A stretch of 64,000 nt of DNA from Clostridiales bacterium (GTDB taxonomy: Bacteria; Bacillota; Clostridia; Monoglobales; WRBX01), in assembly GCA_031261985.1 (NCBI GenBank), contig JAISIR010000020.1, forward strand, positions 1-64,000. The letters are read 5' to 3'. The position numbers and the translations under genes were made by a program. The notes under the pieces are model-generated. The model made no database searches. It saw nothing but the letters and a program-made list of their open reading frames with translations, and was not told the origin of the DNA. Shown here piece by piece: positions 50,426 to 60,467 of this stretch; position 1 is the stretch's first letter; every line of letters starts with the position of its first letter.

Positions 50426-52549
50426 TTGAATTATCCTTGGTTAGATGAAAATTATACATTTATAAATTACTATCAGGCGTTGGGCGTTAGCAGCGAGCTT
50501 TCTAAAGAGCAAATTATGCAAAGTTTGGGCTTAAGTGAAGATATGGGCTGGCAGGCGCAGGCGGAAGTCCTTAATAATTTAGCGGCTAATGTACATACCT
50601 ATGTTTTAGATGATAATGGCGAGATTATTCCGCAACAGCAAGAGCGATTTTTTAATATTCTGCACCAAAGTTTTAAAACGCTGGGCGATGAAGAGGCTAA
50701 GGCTTCTTATGATGAGTATTTAAGAAATCGTGAGTTAATGGGGAAGACGCTTAACACATCGTTTGAATCGGTTGACATAAGCGGCGGGGTGGCAAAAGCG
50801 CAAGAAAATGCGCAAAATAATGCAGAGGCAGGGGGCGACCCTAATGTATCTGCCGATATAAAAAGGGAGGCCGAGCGTGTTGCAACGATTGAGCTTTTGA
50901 AGCATGAAACGCAATCGGCTTATGATGAAAATGGTGAGTTTATAGTTAGCAACGCAATAAACGAGATTGTTTTTGGCACCTATACCGGGGAGCAAACGCC
51001 CGAGAGTTATCCTGTTAGTATCCGCGAGATTATAGACGGTGCCATGGATTATTCGGATAATTTGTTGAATTTAGTTATTAAGGCTAAGCAGGTTGAATAT
51101 TCTGATGATGAAGTAGCGGCTGCCGAGGGTGTGTTACAGAGTATTCGCAAAGAGATTGAGGGGATTCCGCTTACTTTTGAAGAGGCTTATAAGAAGGTAG
51201 AGAAGATTATTCTTGTTGAAGAAACCAAGGCGGAGATAGAAAAACAGGTTATTAAGTGTAAAGAGTTGCAAGATGATTGGGATTATATTATGCAACACAG
51301 GGACGATTATGAATCGGGCGTAGATTTTACGCGTGCGTTTGCTAAGCATAATGTTAAGTATGCCGAAACGTTGGAGCGGTTGAAGAAACTATCGCAAATT
51401 GCAAAGGATTTTGATGTATTAGATGAATATGAAAAGGCGGTTAAAGCGGCAGAGAGGTTAGAGGATAATCATCTTACGTTGCCTAAAAATAAGGCAGATG
51501 CTGAAGTGATATATAGCAGGAAACAGGCGGAGCGCGCGGTAAGAGAGATTAGAGTTGAGATTAAAGAGATATTAGAGAGGGATTTTTCTGACGCAAAATC
51601 TGCTGATGTTGAGGAAATTAAAGAGCTAAGGAGCAAGGCGGGGCGGGTGTATGCCCAAGTTATACAAGTGCCAGGCGATGATGAGTTTAAGGAGCGGCAT
51701 TTGAGCGAGCTTATGCAAAAGGCGGAAGCGACTAATAGGGAAGCGATGGAAACGTTTGCTAAAGGTAGAGTGTTGAGTAATGGTACGAATAGTAATTATG
51801 CTAGGATTGATGCGCTTGCTGGGCATAATAGAGCGCTTGAATATCAGCGACAGGCGGTAAAAATCAAGGCAGAGATTGACGCTTTGACAGAACAGAAGGA
51901 AATGACTGATTATAACTATTTTGTGGACATAGGAAATGAATTATGGAAAGATGTTTACAAATTGCGTGAGAAACAGGACGAGGTAAGTGATATCGTAGCT
52001 CAAAATGAGATGAAGGAGCTAGAGCGGGCGGCAGAGGCGGCTAGGGCGGCACAGGCGAAAATGCCATTTTGGAAGAAAGGGGCTGCTGGGCAGAATGTGG
52101 CGGCGGGGCAAAATGCAAGTACTCTTACACCGGCGGATATCCCTGCGCTTAAGGGGTTAAGGAATGGGGAAATACCAGAAATTATCGCGTACTCTGGATT
52201 AGCACCTACATTTGCTTGGTTGGCGGGTTCTGCATTCAATATGGCGACTGCATATGACGAACCACTTTTTGCCATTGCAGGCGCTTTAATTACTTGTGTA
52301 AGTGTGTCTCATGTAGGAAGAGTCTTTAAGGCGGCGCGGAATTTTTTGAGGTTTAATAAAGAAATTAAAAAGCTGAAACAGGCGGCTAATAATGTTGTTA
52401 AAATCAAGATGCCTACGCAGAATATTGACGAGCCGCAACCGGTGCCTGTGCCTACGCCTGAACCTGCGCCTGCGCCTGAACCCATCAGGCAAACGATGCA
52501 AGGGCAAAGGGAAAATGCGCCGCAGGTTCCTATGGATAAGGTGTTGTAA
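50426..52549 (+). CDS. Orphan operon protein 4: coiled-coil membrane protein with a degenerate J-like N-terminus
   Basis: 707 residues from TTG 50426 (GGGGAG upstream). Residues about 10-35 (YTFINYYQALGVSSELSKEQIMQ) and 74-99 (RFFNILHQSFKTLGDEEAKASYDEYL) resemble helices I and III-IV of a J domain, but the HPD tripeptide is missing. A long charged coiled-coil stretch (about 130-570) follows, with repeated Glu/Lys heptad-like runs. Two hydrophobic spans lie near 595-640. The C-terminal tail is Pro-rich (PVPVPTPEPAPAPEP, then polar). It may scaffold the vWA protein at the membrane; this is inference. It ends 7 bp before the convergent PBP gene. Confidence 0.7.
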   Translation: MNYPWLDENYTFINYYQALGVSSELSKEQIMQSLGLSEDMGWQAQAEVLNNLAANVHTYVLDDNGEIIPQQQERFFNILHQSFKTLGDEEAKASYDEYLRNRELMGKTLNTSFESVDISGGVAKAQENAQNNAEAGGDPNVSADIKREAERVATIELLKHETQSAYDENGEFIVSNAINEIVFGTYTGEQTPESYPVSIREIIDGAMDYSDNLLNLVIKAKQVEYSDDEVAAAEGVLQSIRKEIEGIPLTFEEAYKKVEKIILVEETKAEIEKQVIKCKELQDDWDYIMQHRDDYESGVDFTRAFAKHNVKYAETLERLKKLSQIAKDFDVLDEYEKAVKAAERLEDNHLTLPKNKADAEVIYSRKQAERAVREIRVEIKEILERDFSDAKSADVEEIKELRSKAGRVYAQVIQVPGDDEFKERHLSELMQKAEATNREAMETFAKGRVLSNGTNSNYARIDALAGHNRALEYQRQAVKIKAEIDALTEQKEMTDYNYFVDIGNELWKDVYKLREKQDEVSDIVAQNEMKELERAAEAARAAQAKMPFWKKGAAGQNVAAGQNASTLTPADIPALKGLRNGEIPEIIAYSGLAPTFAWLAGSAFNMATAYDEPLFAIAGALITCVSVSHVGRVFKAARNFLRFNKEIKKLKQAANNVVKIKMPTQNIDEPQPVPVPTPEPAPAPEPIRQTMQGQRENAPQVPMDKVL

Positions 52550-52556
52550 AAAATAA

Positions 52557-54167
52557 TTATTCATTCTGCATTATACTTTCCCCTATCATTTTAAAAACAG
52601 GGGCGCAAGATGCACCGCCAGAGCGTCCGTTTTCTGCCATTATCACGCAAATATATTTAGGATTATCGGCGGGGAAGAAACCTGCGAACCAGCCATGCAC
52701 CATGGTTTCGCCGCTTTCGCTGCTATTGTCTACCCAGCCTGTCTCGGCACTAGACGTTTTGCCGCCTGCGCCATAATCCTTTATTTTAGCGTTAGTTCCC
52801 GTGCCATTTTCTACAGTTTTAAGCATCATGTCAAAAATGGCTTGAGCAGTTTTGGCAGAAATAATGCGCTCGCCGCTATTCTGCTCGGTTGTAAAAGGGG
52901 TAGTTGTAATTCCGTCATCGGCAATGTAATTTTGCACTAGGTTGAGAGGTTTTTTTATGCCATCATTTACAATGGTAGATACAATATTTGCAACCTGCAA
53001 CGGTGTCGCCTGAAGCGCGCCCTGACCAATAGCCATACTAGCGCGTTCTTGAAGAGTGTTGCCAAGGCTTAGCCCGCCAGGGTTTTCGCCGATATCGATG
53101 CCAGGTAAAGTTTGCGTGCCAAGCCCGAAACTTGTGGCATACGAATTAATTTTATCGGTGCCAATTTTCATCCCTAGGTTAAAAAAGGGGATATTGCATG
53201 AGCTAGCAAAGGCTTGGCTGAGGGTTTGAGTGCCATGCCCGTTTTCGTTGGCGCAGGCGAAGAATCTGCTTGAGATATCCATGCCACCGTGGCAGGTAAA
53301 GGTATCGGTAGTGCGGGCGAAATTTTGCTCGAGTGCGCAGCTAGTGGTTATAATTTTGAAGATGCTGCCAAGGTCGTAGGCAGTTATTGCGCGGTTGATA
53401 AACTCGCCATTTTGGCTGTTTAGGTAGCCTTCTATGTTAGTTATGTCAAAGGTGGGAGTGCTTGCCATGGCAAGGATGTTATTGGTTTTAGCATCTATGA
53501 CTATTGCGCTACCTTTGGCGATATTTTCACTTAAATGCTTCTCGCAAATTTTTTGAATGGTGTGGTCAATTGTTAATTGCACACCTTTTTTTGTTGCGCC
53601 TAAAACCTGCACGCCGCTGCCGATTAATTGTTTATTATGCGCATCAAGCTCGACGTTTAATCCGGTGACGCCGCTTGGCTTAAGGTAAGAGTTAAAGGCT
53701 TTTTCGATGCCAAAACCATCGCCCTCGCTATTGATATATCCGATTAAATTTGGGGCTAGAGGGGTAGAATTATTAGTAGACGAAGTGACAGAAAGCGGGG
53801 TAACACCAGGGATTGAGAATAATTGAGTTTGGCTCTCTAACGGGATATTAACAGGGAAGACTTGAATGCCGGTGGGCGAGATATCGGCGTTTAAAATAGC
53901 GCTTGCTTTAGGGATATCGTTGCATAATTGCGGGTTAACTATGGCGCAAAGGGTGGACGAGCTAGAGGTAAGAGGGAACATGGCGGAATCGTAGATTAAT
54001 CCGCGGATAGGGCTAGAGATTGAGATACTTTGATAGCGTTGGTCGAGTGTGGCGATAGTGTATTTGGCATGGTTTAAAATGGATATGTAAGCCAGCTTGC
54101 CGACAAGAAGCGTTAGGACTATGCAAATGCTGATAAAAAGCGTGTTAAGACGTTTGGTAAGGAACAT
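52557..54167 (-). CDS. Class B penicillin-binding protein (transpeptidase)
   Basis: 536 residues with an N-terminal membrane anchor (about 9-28) and a short dimerisation domain (RGLIYDSAMFPL). The transpeptidase domain has SxxK in LGSIFKI, SxN as SSCNI, and the third box as GGKTSSAET, where most relatives have KTG. IGQGALQATPLQVAN and HGWFAGFFPADNPKY are also typical. It synthesises cross-links in septal, elongation or spore peptidoglycan; the subgroup (PbpA/SpoVD-like) cannot be fixed. It has no C-terminal PASTA domain. Confidence 0.88.
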   Translation of the reverse strand: MFLTKRLNTLFISICIVLTLLVGKLAYISILNHAKYTIATLDQRYQSISISSPIRGLIYDSAMFPLTSSSSTLCAIVNPQLCNDIPKASAILNADISPTGIQVFPVNIPLESQTQLFSIPGVTPLSVTSSTNNSTPLAPNLIGYINSEGDGFGIEKAFNSYLKPSGVTGLNVELDAHNKQLIGSGVQVLGATKKGVQLTIDHTIQKICEKHLSENIAKGSAIVIDAKTNNILAMASTPTFDITNIEGYLNSQNGEFINRAITAYDLGSIFKIITTSCALEQNFARTTDTFTCHGGMDISSRFFACANENGHGTQTLSQAFASSCNIPFFNLGMKIGTDKINSYATSFGLGTQTLPGIDIGENPGGLSLGNTLQERASMAIGQGALQATPLQVANIVSTIVNDGIKKPLNLVQNYIADDGITTTPFTTEQNSGERIISAKTAQAIFDMMLKTVENGTGTNAKIKDYGAGGKTSSAETGWVDNSSESGETMVHGWFAGFFPADNPKYICVIMAENGRSGGASCAPVFKMIGESIMQNE

Positions 54168-54200
54168 TAAAAATCACCTAAAAATATTTTTACCTTTTTA

Positions 54201-54229
54201 TTGACATTTTAATCATAAACATATATAAT
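54201..54229 (+). promoter_or_regulatory. purL promoter
   Basis: TTGACA 54201-54206, 17 bp, TATAAT 54224-54229. The mut genes and miaA downstream may share it. Confidence 0.75.
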
Positions 54230-54294
54230 ATATTTGTGAGAATATTGTCGACGACGACTGAAAAATTCTGTATAAAAAATGAGGTTTAGTACTA

Positions 54295-57200
54295 ATGATA
54301 AATAGAGTTTATGTAGAAAAAAAAGACGATAGTGCGGCGCGTGAGTTATTTTGTGATTTAAAAGATAATCTTAAAATTGCAGGTTTAACCAAGGTTAGGC
54401 TATTTAACAGGTACGATTGTGAGGGGTTAGACTCTACACAATTTAAGGCGGCGGTTAAAAATGTATTCTCGGAAGCGCCAGTGGATAAAGTTTATGATGA
54501 GTTGCCGCAAATTGATGATTCGGAAGTATTTGTTGTGGCGTATTTGCCTGGGCAATATGACCAACGAGCGGATTTTGCCGAGCAATGTATAAAGTTAGGC
54601 GAGCCTGGTGCGCGCGTTAAAGTTTTAAGTAGCAGGGTAATCGTTTTAATTGGCGATAAAACTAAGATAGATATTCAAAAAATTAAGGATTATTATATAA
54701 ATAAGGTTGAAAGTTATGAACTTTCCGACGATAAGCTAGACACGTTAGAGCAAAAGTTTGAAGTGCCAGAGCGTGTGGCGATTTTAGATGGATTTAACGA
54801 AGGGGAAGCGGCTGAAATAATATCTAAATTTGGGCTGGCGATGGATGAGGCGGACCTTAAATGCTGCCAGGAATATTTTAGGAGCGAGGGAAGGCAACCG
54901 ACGATTACCGAGTTGCGTGTGCTAGATACTTATTGGAGCGACCATTGCAGGCACACGACTTTTGCGACACATTTAGACGACATCAAAATTGAAGATGATT
55001 ATATTAAGAAAACATTTGATGAATATATGGCAAACCGCAACCCAAAAAAGCCGATAACGCTGATGGATATGGCGACGGCTGCGATGAAGCGGCTTAAAAG
55101 TAATGGCGAGCTGCCCGAGCTTGACGAGAGCGAAGAGATAAATGCGTGTAGCATAGAAGTAGATAACAATGGCGAGGCTTGGCTTGTAATGTTTAAGAAC
55201 GAGACGCATAATCACCCGACGGAGATTGAGCCTTTTGGCGGTGCGGCGACGTGTTTAGGTGGAGCTATTCGCGACCCATTATCGGGTAGGGCGTATGTCT
55301 ACCAAGCCATGAGAGTGACTGGCTGTGGCGACCCTAGGACGAAGATAGAGGATACTATAAAAGGTAAGCTTCCGCAGCGGAAAATTACTACGACAGCGGC
55401 GGCGGGGTATAGTTCTTATGGGAATCAGATTGGTTTAGCGACGGGCATGGTAAGCGAAGTGTATGACGAGGGATATGTTGCTAAGCGAATGGAACTTGGG
55501 GCTGTAATTGCGGCGACACCTAAGAAAAACGTGGTGCGTGAACGTCCAGAAAAGGGCGATGTTGTAATTTTGTTAGGCGGGCGCACGGGGCGCGATGGTT
55601 GTGGTGGCGCGACGGGGTCGTCTAAAACTCATACGCAGGATTCGCTTGAGACATGTGGGAGTGAAGTTCAAAAGGGTAATGCGCCAGAAGAACGCAAGAT
55701 ATTAAGGTTGTTCCGTAAGCATGAGCTAACCACTTTAATTAAACGTTGCAACGATTTTGGTGCAGGCGGCGTGTGCGTGGCTATTGGTGAGCTATCGGAC
55801 GGGCTGAACATTAACCTTGACAAGGTGACTAAGAAGTATGAGGGGTTAGATGGGACGGAATTGGCGATTTCGGAGAGTCAGGAGCGTATGGCGGTAGTGG
55901 TGCGCGCGTGTGATGCCGAGAAGTTTATTGCTATGGCGAACGATGAGAATTTAGAGGCGACGATTGTTGCTGAGATAACCGATGATAACCGTTTGACTAT
56001 GATGTGGAACGGTCAAAAAATTGTGGATATTGCAAGAGAATTTTTAGATACCAATGGCGCGGATAGGAGTGCGAGAGTGGCTATATCTGGCGTTGATTTA
56101 AATGCTTTGGGTAGCCTTAAGAATTTAGGCGAGAGCGGCGAGTTTGATAGTGATAAGAGCCTTATAAAAGCTAAACTTTCGAGCCTTGAGATGTGTAGCC
56201 AAAAGGGATTAATCGAGAGGTTTGACAGCACTATAGGAGGCAACTCGGTATTTGCGCCATTAGGTGGAAAGTATCAGCTGACACCTACTCAAGCGATGGT
56301 TGGTAAGCTGCCGATGATAGATGGTGAGACGGATGTTGCTACTTTTATGAGTTATGCGTATAATCCCCAATTTTTTAAGGTAAGCCCTTACCATGGTGCG
56401 TGCTATGCTGTGCTAGAGAGCGTGGCTAAATTAGTGGCGGCGGGCTGTGATTATTCTACAATTTACCTAACTTTTCAGGAATATTTTGAGAAGATGCTAA
56501 GCGCGAAGAGCTGGGGCAAGGTTGCATCGGCTTTATTAGGTGCGTACGATGCGCAGATGAGGCTCCACCTGGCGGCAATAGGCGGGAAGGACAGCATGAG
56601 CGGGAGCTTTGAGGATATTAACGTTCCGCCGACTTTTGTTTCGTTTGCGGTGGGTGTTGGTAAGGCGAGTCTGGCGATTAGCCCTGAGTTTAAGCAGGCA
56701 AACAGCACTTTAATTTTAGCGAGTGTGCCAATGGACGATAATCTAATGGCAGATTATGAAAGTGCCAAGAATATATATTCAGAGGTTTATAAGTATATTG
56801 CAAAAGGTAAGGTATTATCGGCTTATAGTGTAGGCTATAACGGGATTGCGGGCTTGGCGACGTCTACTTTTGGCAATAAAATTGGCATGCAATTAAACGA
56901 TGTGGTTGACATAAACAAGCCGATGATGGGTAGTATTGTGTTAGAGGTGTCGGGTCAAGATGCTAGTGAAATGCTAGGTGGTTTAAATGGCGCGCAGGTG
57001 ATTGGGCAGACTATCGATTCGGGCAAGATTGTTATGGGCGGCGAAGAGATTTCGATTGACGAGGCGATTAGTGCTTGGGAATCTACTTTAGAGCCGATAT
57101 TCCCGACTGTTGGTGGAATCTTAAGCGATGAGGTGAGCTGCAAAGGCGGGGTGGCGATTGCAAAAGCTGGGCAAAAGTTTGGTAAGCCGACCGTGTTTGT

Positions 57201-57951
57201 GCCTGTTTTCCCTGGGACAAATTGTGAATATGATACATCGCGTGCGTTTAGTGCAGCGGGGGCTAATATAGATTGTTTTGTTATTAAAAACCAGACTAAA
57301 TCTGATATCGAAACTTCGGTTAATGAGATAGCGCGGCGGATTGACAACTCGCAGATTATTATGCTTTCGGGTGGGTTTAGCGCGGGAGATGAGCCAGATG
57401 GCTCGGCTAAGTTTATTGCTAACATGCTAAGGAATGCGAAGATTGCTGAGAGTATAACTAAATTATTAGAGAGCCGAGATGGGCTTATGCTTGGTATTTG
57501 CAATGGCTTCCAGGCGTTGATAAAGCTTGGGTTGGTGCTAGGCGGCAAGATTTGTGAGATTAACGAGGATAGCCCTACCCTAACTTATAACACTATTGGG
57601 CGGCATATATCGCATATTGCAAAAACGCGAGTGGCGAGTAATCTTTCGCCCTGGCTTAGCGGGGTTAATGTGGGTGATGAGTTTATGATTCCGATTTCGC
57701 ATGGTGAGGGCAGGTTTGTAGCTAATGATGAGTGGATTGCAAAGTTAGTTAAAAACGGGCAGGTAGCCACGCAATATGTTGGCGAGAACTTGAATAATTC
57801 GTGCTATGGTATCGAGGGGATTACCAGCCCCGATGGCAGAGTGCTTGGCAAAATGGGGCATTCGGAGCGCGTGGGGGATAATGTGATTAAGAATATCCCT
57901 GGAGATAAAGAGCAATTTATATTCAAAAGTGGCGTGGAGTATTTTATGTAG
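54295..57951 (+). CDS. purL: Phosphoribosylformylglycinamidine synthase, single-chain
   Basis: 1218 residues, the large form in which the PurS-like, PurL and glutaminase (PurQ) parts are one chain. Blocks include LDTYWSDHCRHTTF, NETHNHPTEIEPFGGAATCLGG, GGRTGRDGCGGATGSS, DFGAGGVCVAIGEL and GGKDSMSGSF. The C-terminal amidotransferase starts at about 960 with FPGTNCEYDTSRAF, carries the nucleophile Cys in LGICNGFQALIKLG, and the His-Glu pair follows ISHGEGRF. It catalyses step 4 of purine synthesis. Promoter: TTGACA 54201, 17 bp, TATAAT 54224. No purine riboswitch was seen in the short leader. Other pur genes are not adjacent. Confidence 0.96.
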   Translation: MINRVYVEKKDDSAARELFCDLKDNLKIAGLTKVRLFNRYDCEGLDSTQFKAAVKNVFSEAPVDKVYDELPQIDDSEVFVVAYLPGQYDQRADFAEQCIKLGEPGARVKVLSSRVIVLIGDKTKIDIQKIKDYYINKVESYELSDDKLDTLEQKFEVPERVAILDGFNEGEAAEIISKFGLAMDEADLKCCQEYFRSEGRQPTITELRVLDTYWSDHCRHTTFATHLDDIKIEDDYIKKTFDEYMANRNPKKPITLMDMATAAMKRLKSNGELPELDESEEINACSIEVDNNGEAWLVMFKNETHNHPTEIEPFGGAATCLGGAIRDPLSGRAYVYQAMRVTGCGDPRTKIEDTIKGKLPQRKITTTAAAGYSSYGNQIGLATGMVSEVYDEGYVAKRMELGAVIAATPKKNVVRERPEKGDVVILLGGRTGRDGCGGATGSSKTHTQDSLETCGSEVQKGNAPEERKILRLFRKHELTTLIKRCNDFGAGGVCVAIGELSDGLNINLDKVTKKYEGLDGTELAISESQERMAVVVRACDAEKFIAMANDENLEATIVAEITDDNRLTMMWNGQKIVDIAREFLDTNGADRSARVAISGVDLNALGSLKNLGESGEFDSDKSLIKAKLSSLEMCSQKGLIERFDSTIGGNSVFAPLGGKYQLTPTQAMVGKLPMIDGETDVATFMSYAYNPQFFKVSPYHGACYAVLESVAKLVAAGCDYSTIYLTFQEYFEKMLSAKSWGKVASALLGAYDAQMRLHLAAIGGKDSMSGSFEDINVPPTFVSFAVGVGKASLAISPEFKQANSTLILASVPMDDNLMADYESAKNIYSEVYKYIAKGKVLSAYSVGYNGIAGLATSTFGNKIGMQLNDVVDINKPMMGSIVLEVSGQDASEMLGGLNGAQVIGQTIDSGKIVMGGEEISIDEAISAWESTLEPIFPTVGGILSDEVSCKGGVAIAKAGQKFGKPTVFVPVFPGTNCEYDTSRAFSAAGANIDCFVIKNQTKSDIETSVNEIARRIDNSQIIMLSGGFSAGDEPDGSAKFIANMLRNAKIAESITKLLESRDGLMLGICNGFQALIKLGLVLGGKICEINEDSPTLTYNTIGRHISHIAKTRVASNLSPWLSGVNVGDEFMIPISHGEGRFVANDEWIAKLVKNGQVATQYVGENLNNSCYGIEGITSPDGRVLGKMGHSERVGDNVIKNIPGDKEQFIFKSGVEYFM

Positions 57952-58014
57952 CGTTATTCTGCAGAAGGTTTTTAGGCTGTGGCAACTGAAAGATTTGAAT
58001 AAAGGGGCGAGATA

Positions 58015-60423
58015 ATGTCGCTTTCACCTATGATGAAACAATACAACGAAATAAAAGCAGACTATCAGGATTGTTTATTATTCTACCGATTAGGCGATTT
58101 TTACGAGATGTTTTTTGATGATGCGCTAACGGCTTCGCAATTTTTAGGGCTGACACTAACGGGACGTGACTGTGGGTTAGACGAGCGTGCGCCTATGTGT
58201 GGCGTGCCTTTCCATTCTGCCGAGAGTTATATAGATAAGTTGATTCAGGGCGGGTTCAAGGTTGCGATATGTGAGCAGATGGAGGACCCTGCGACCACTA
58301 AAGGCTTGGTTAAACGTGGGGTTGTTAGGGTTATTACAGCCGGGACAATTATAAACGACGAGACTTTGGAGGCGAAATCAAACAATTACCTATGCTCGAT
58401 TGCTAAATTTTCGGTTAGCTGCGCGATTAGTGCGGTGGATATAACAACGGGTGAGGTATCGTTAGTAGAGATTGAAGATGATAGTAATAATTCTAAAATA
58501 ATGTCTGAAATTGCTAGGTATAACCCAAGCGAGATTATTGTAGATTCCAAGTTTGCTGAAGATTTAGCGTTTATCGACAGCCTTAAAATTAGGTTTAATT
58601 GTGCGATATCTAAAATTTTAGACGAATTTTACGATATTGGCAATGCAAACAGGATTATTTCTGAGCAATTTGGTGATAAATATTGTAAGATTGACGATGA
58701 TAAAAAAGTAGTGTTAGCTAGCCTTTTGGCGTATTTGAATCAGACACAATTGCAGGCGTTACCTCATATAAAAAGCGTTTATATCTACGAGTTTGGCGAT
58801 TTTTTAGAGATTGATTTTGCAAGCAGGCGCAATTTAGAGATAACATCTACCATGCGCGAGAATAAGAAGCAAGGTAGCCTGCTTGGAGTTATCGATAGGA
58901 CGACGACGGCGATGGGTGGGCGCATGATAAAGGCGTGGCTTAACAAGCCGTTAATTAATGTGGTGGATATAAAACATAGGCAGGAAGCGGTTTTAGAGTT
59001 ATTTAACAATTCTATTTTAAGAGGGAACCTGCGCGAAGAGATGCGCAAGCTGCAGGATATTGAGAGGCTTGCAGGAAGGCTTTCTACTAAAATTGCGTCA
59101 CCGCGTGATTTGTATGCTTTAGGTAAATCGCTTGAGGGGTTGCCATACATAAAGAAGCATCTTAAAGAGGCTATTTCTGCGCCATTGGCAGAGATTTTCA
59201 AGCAGTTCGACGAGTTGCGTGATGTGTGCGAGTTAATTAAAGATTCGATTATTGAAAACCCGCCGATAACGGTTAGAGAGGGCGGAATAATAAAGCCTGG
59301 ATTTAACGAAGAAGTGGATAAGAACAGGAACGCGTTGGATAATGGAACCGAGTGGCTTGCTGAAATTGAGGCTAAGGAGAAAGAACGGACGGGGATTAAA
59401 AACTTAAAGATTAAGTTTAACCGAGTTATGGGGTATTATATTGAGATTAGCAAGCAAAACAGCGATTTAGTGCCAGATGATTATATCCGAAAAGGGACGT
59501 TAGTGAACGCCGAGAGGTATATAACGGGCGAGCTTAAAGAGATTGAGAACACGATTTTGGGTGCGAGAGAGAGGAATTCTGCCCTGGAATACAAGATATT
59601 CTGTGAGGTTCGCGATAGAGTGTTGGCGCATAATGCGCGGCTTATGACATCGGCGCGAGATATTGCAAAAGTTGATGTGTTTTGTAGTTTAGCCGAGGTG
59701 GCAGAAGCGTGTAATTACGTTTGCCCTAGTGTGAATAATGGCGATAAAATAGAGATTACAGATGGGCGGCATGCGGTGGTCGAAAGTGTTATGGGGTTTG
59801 GCAATTTTGTCCCTAATGATACAATGTTAGATAAAAATGCGCGAATGTCGATAATTACAGGGCCGAATATGGCGGGGAAATCGACATATATGCGTCAGGT
59901 AGCTTTGATTGTGCTATTGGCGCAGATGGGAAGTTTTGTGCCGGCGCGCAAGGCAAAAATTGGTGTGGTGGATAAGATTTTCACGCGGATAGGTGCAAGC
60001 GATGATTTAGCCCAGGGGCAGAGTACTTTTATGCTAGAAATGTTAGAGGTATCGCATATTTTAAGCAATGCAACCCAGAGTAGCTTAATAATTTTGGACG
60101 AAATAGGGCGTGGGACAAGCACGTATGACGGAATGGCGATTGCGGGTGCGGTGGCTGAGTGTATTGCAAAAGATATCAAGGCGAAGACTATGTTTGCGAC
60201 ACATTATCACGAACTAACCGAGCTAGAAAATAAAATTGAGGGCGTGACTAATTATTCTGTAGTGGCAGAGAAACGCTTGGACGGGCTAGTGTTTTTGCAC
60301 AAAATAGTTAAGGCGCCTGCGCCAGACAGCTATGGTATAGAGGTTGCTAAGCTGGCGGGGATAAGTACTGATGTGATTAATCGCGCGTATGAAATATTAG
60401 ATAAATTAGAGAAAAAAGCCTGA
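58015..60423 (+). CDS. mutS: DNA mismatch repair protein MutS
   Basis: Recognises mismatches. 802 residues with SPMMKQYNEIKADYQDCLLFYRLGDFYEMF at the N-terminus including the Phe-x-Glu mismatch wedge (FYEMF), the Walker A motif GPNMAGKSTYMRQ, and the Walker B/signature DEIGRGTSTYDG with FATHYHELTEL. It ends soon after the ATPase domain (EILDKLEKKA), about 50 residues before most bacterial MutS, so the C-terminal tetramerisation and clamp-binding tail is missing. It starts 63 bp after purL and is followed closely by mutL. Confidence 0.96.
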   Translation: MSLSPMMKQYNEIKADYQDCLLFYRLGDFYEMFFDDALTASQFLGLTLTGRDCGLDERAPMCGVPFHSAESYIDKLIQGGFKVAICEQMEDPATTKGLVKRGVVRVITAGTIINDETLEAKSNNYLCSIAKFSVSCAISAVDITTGEVSLVEIEDDSNNSKIMSEIARYNPSEIIVDSKFAEDLAFIDSLKIRFNCAISKILDEFYDIGNANRIISEQFGDKYCKIDDDKKVVLASLLAYLNQTQLQALPHIKSVYIYEFGDFLEIDFASRRNLEITSTMRENKKQGSLLGVIDRTTTAMGGRMIKAWLNKPLINVVDIKHRQEAVLELFNNSILRGNLREEMRKLQDIERLAGRLSTKIASPRDLYALGKSLEGLPYIKKHLKEAISAPLAEIFKQFDELRDVCELIKDSIIENPPITVREGGIIKPGFNEEVDKNRNALDNGTEWLAEIEAKEKERTGIKNLKIKFNRVMGYYIEISKQNSDLVPDDYIRKGTLVNAERYITGELKEIENTILGARERNSALEYKIFCEVRDRVLAHNARLMTSARDIAKVDVFCSLAEVAEACNYVCPSVNNGDKIEITDGRHAVVESVMGFGNFVPNDTMLDKNARMSIITGPNMAGKSTYMRQVALIVLLAQMGSFVPARKAKIGVVDKIFTRIGASDDLAQGQSTFMLEMLEVSHILSNATQSSLIILDEIGRGTSTYDGMAIAGAVAECIAKDIKAKTMFATHYHELTELENKIEGVTNYSVVAEKRLDGLVFLHKIVKAPAPDSYGIEVAKLAGISTDVINRAYEILDKLEKKA

Positions 60424-60467
60424 GTATTACAGGGGAATTGCAAGAGCGAAAGGAGGGGGTTGAAAAC

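Noticed and set aside
54230-54294. Purine riboswitch upstream of purL
   Set aside because: The 65-nt leader has no purine-aptamer core and no terminator hairpin.
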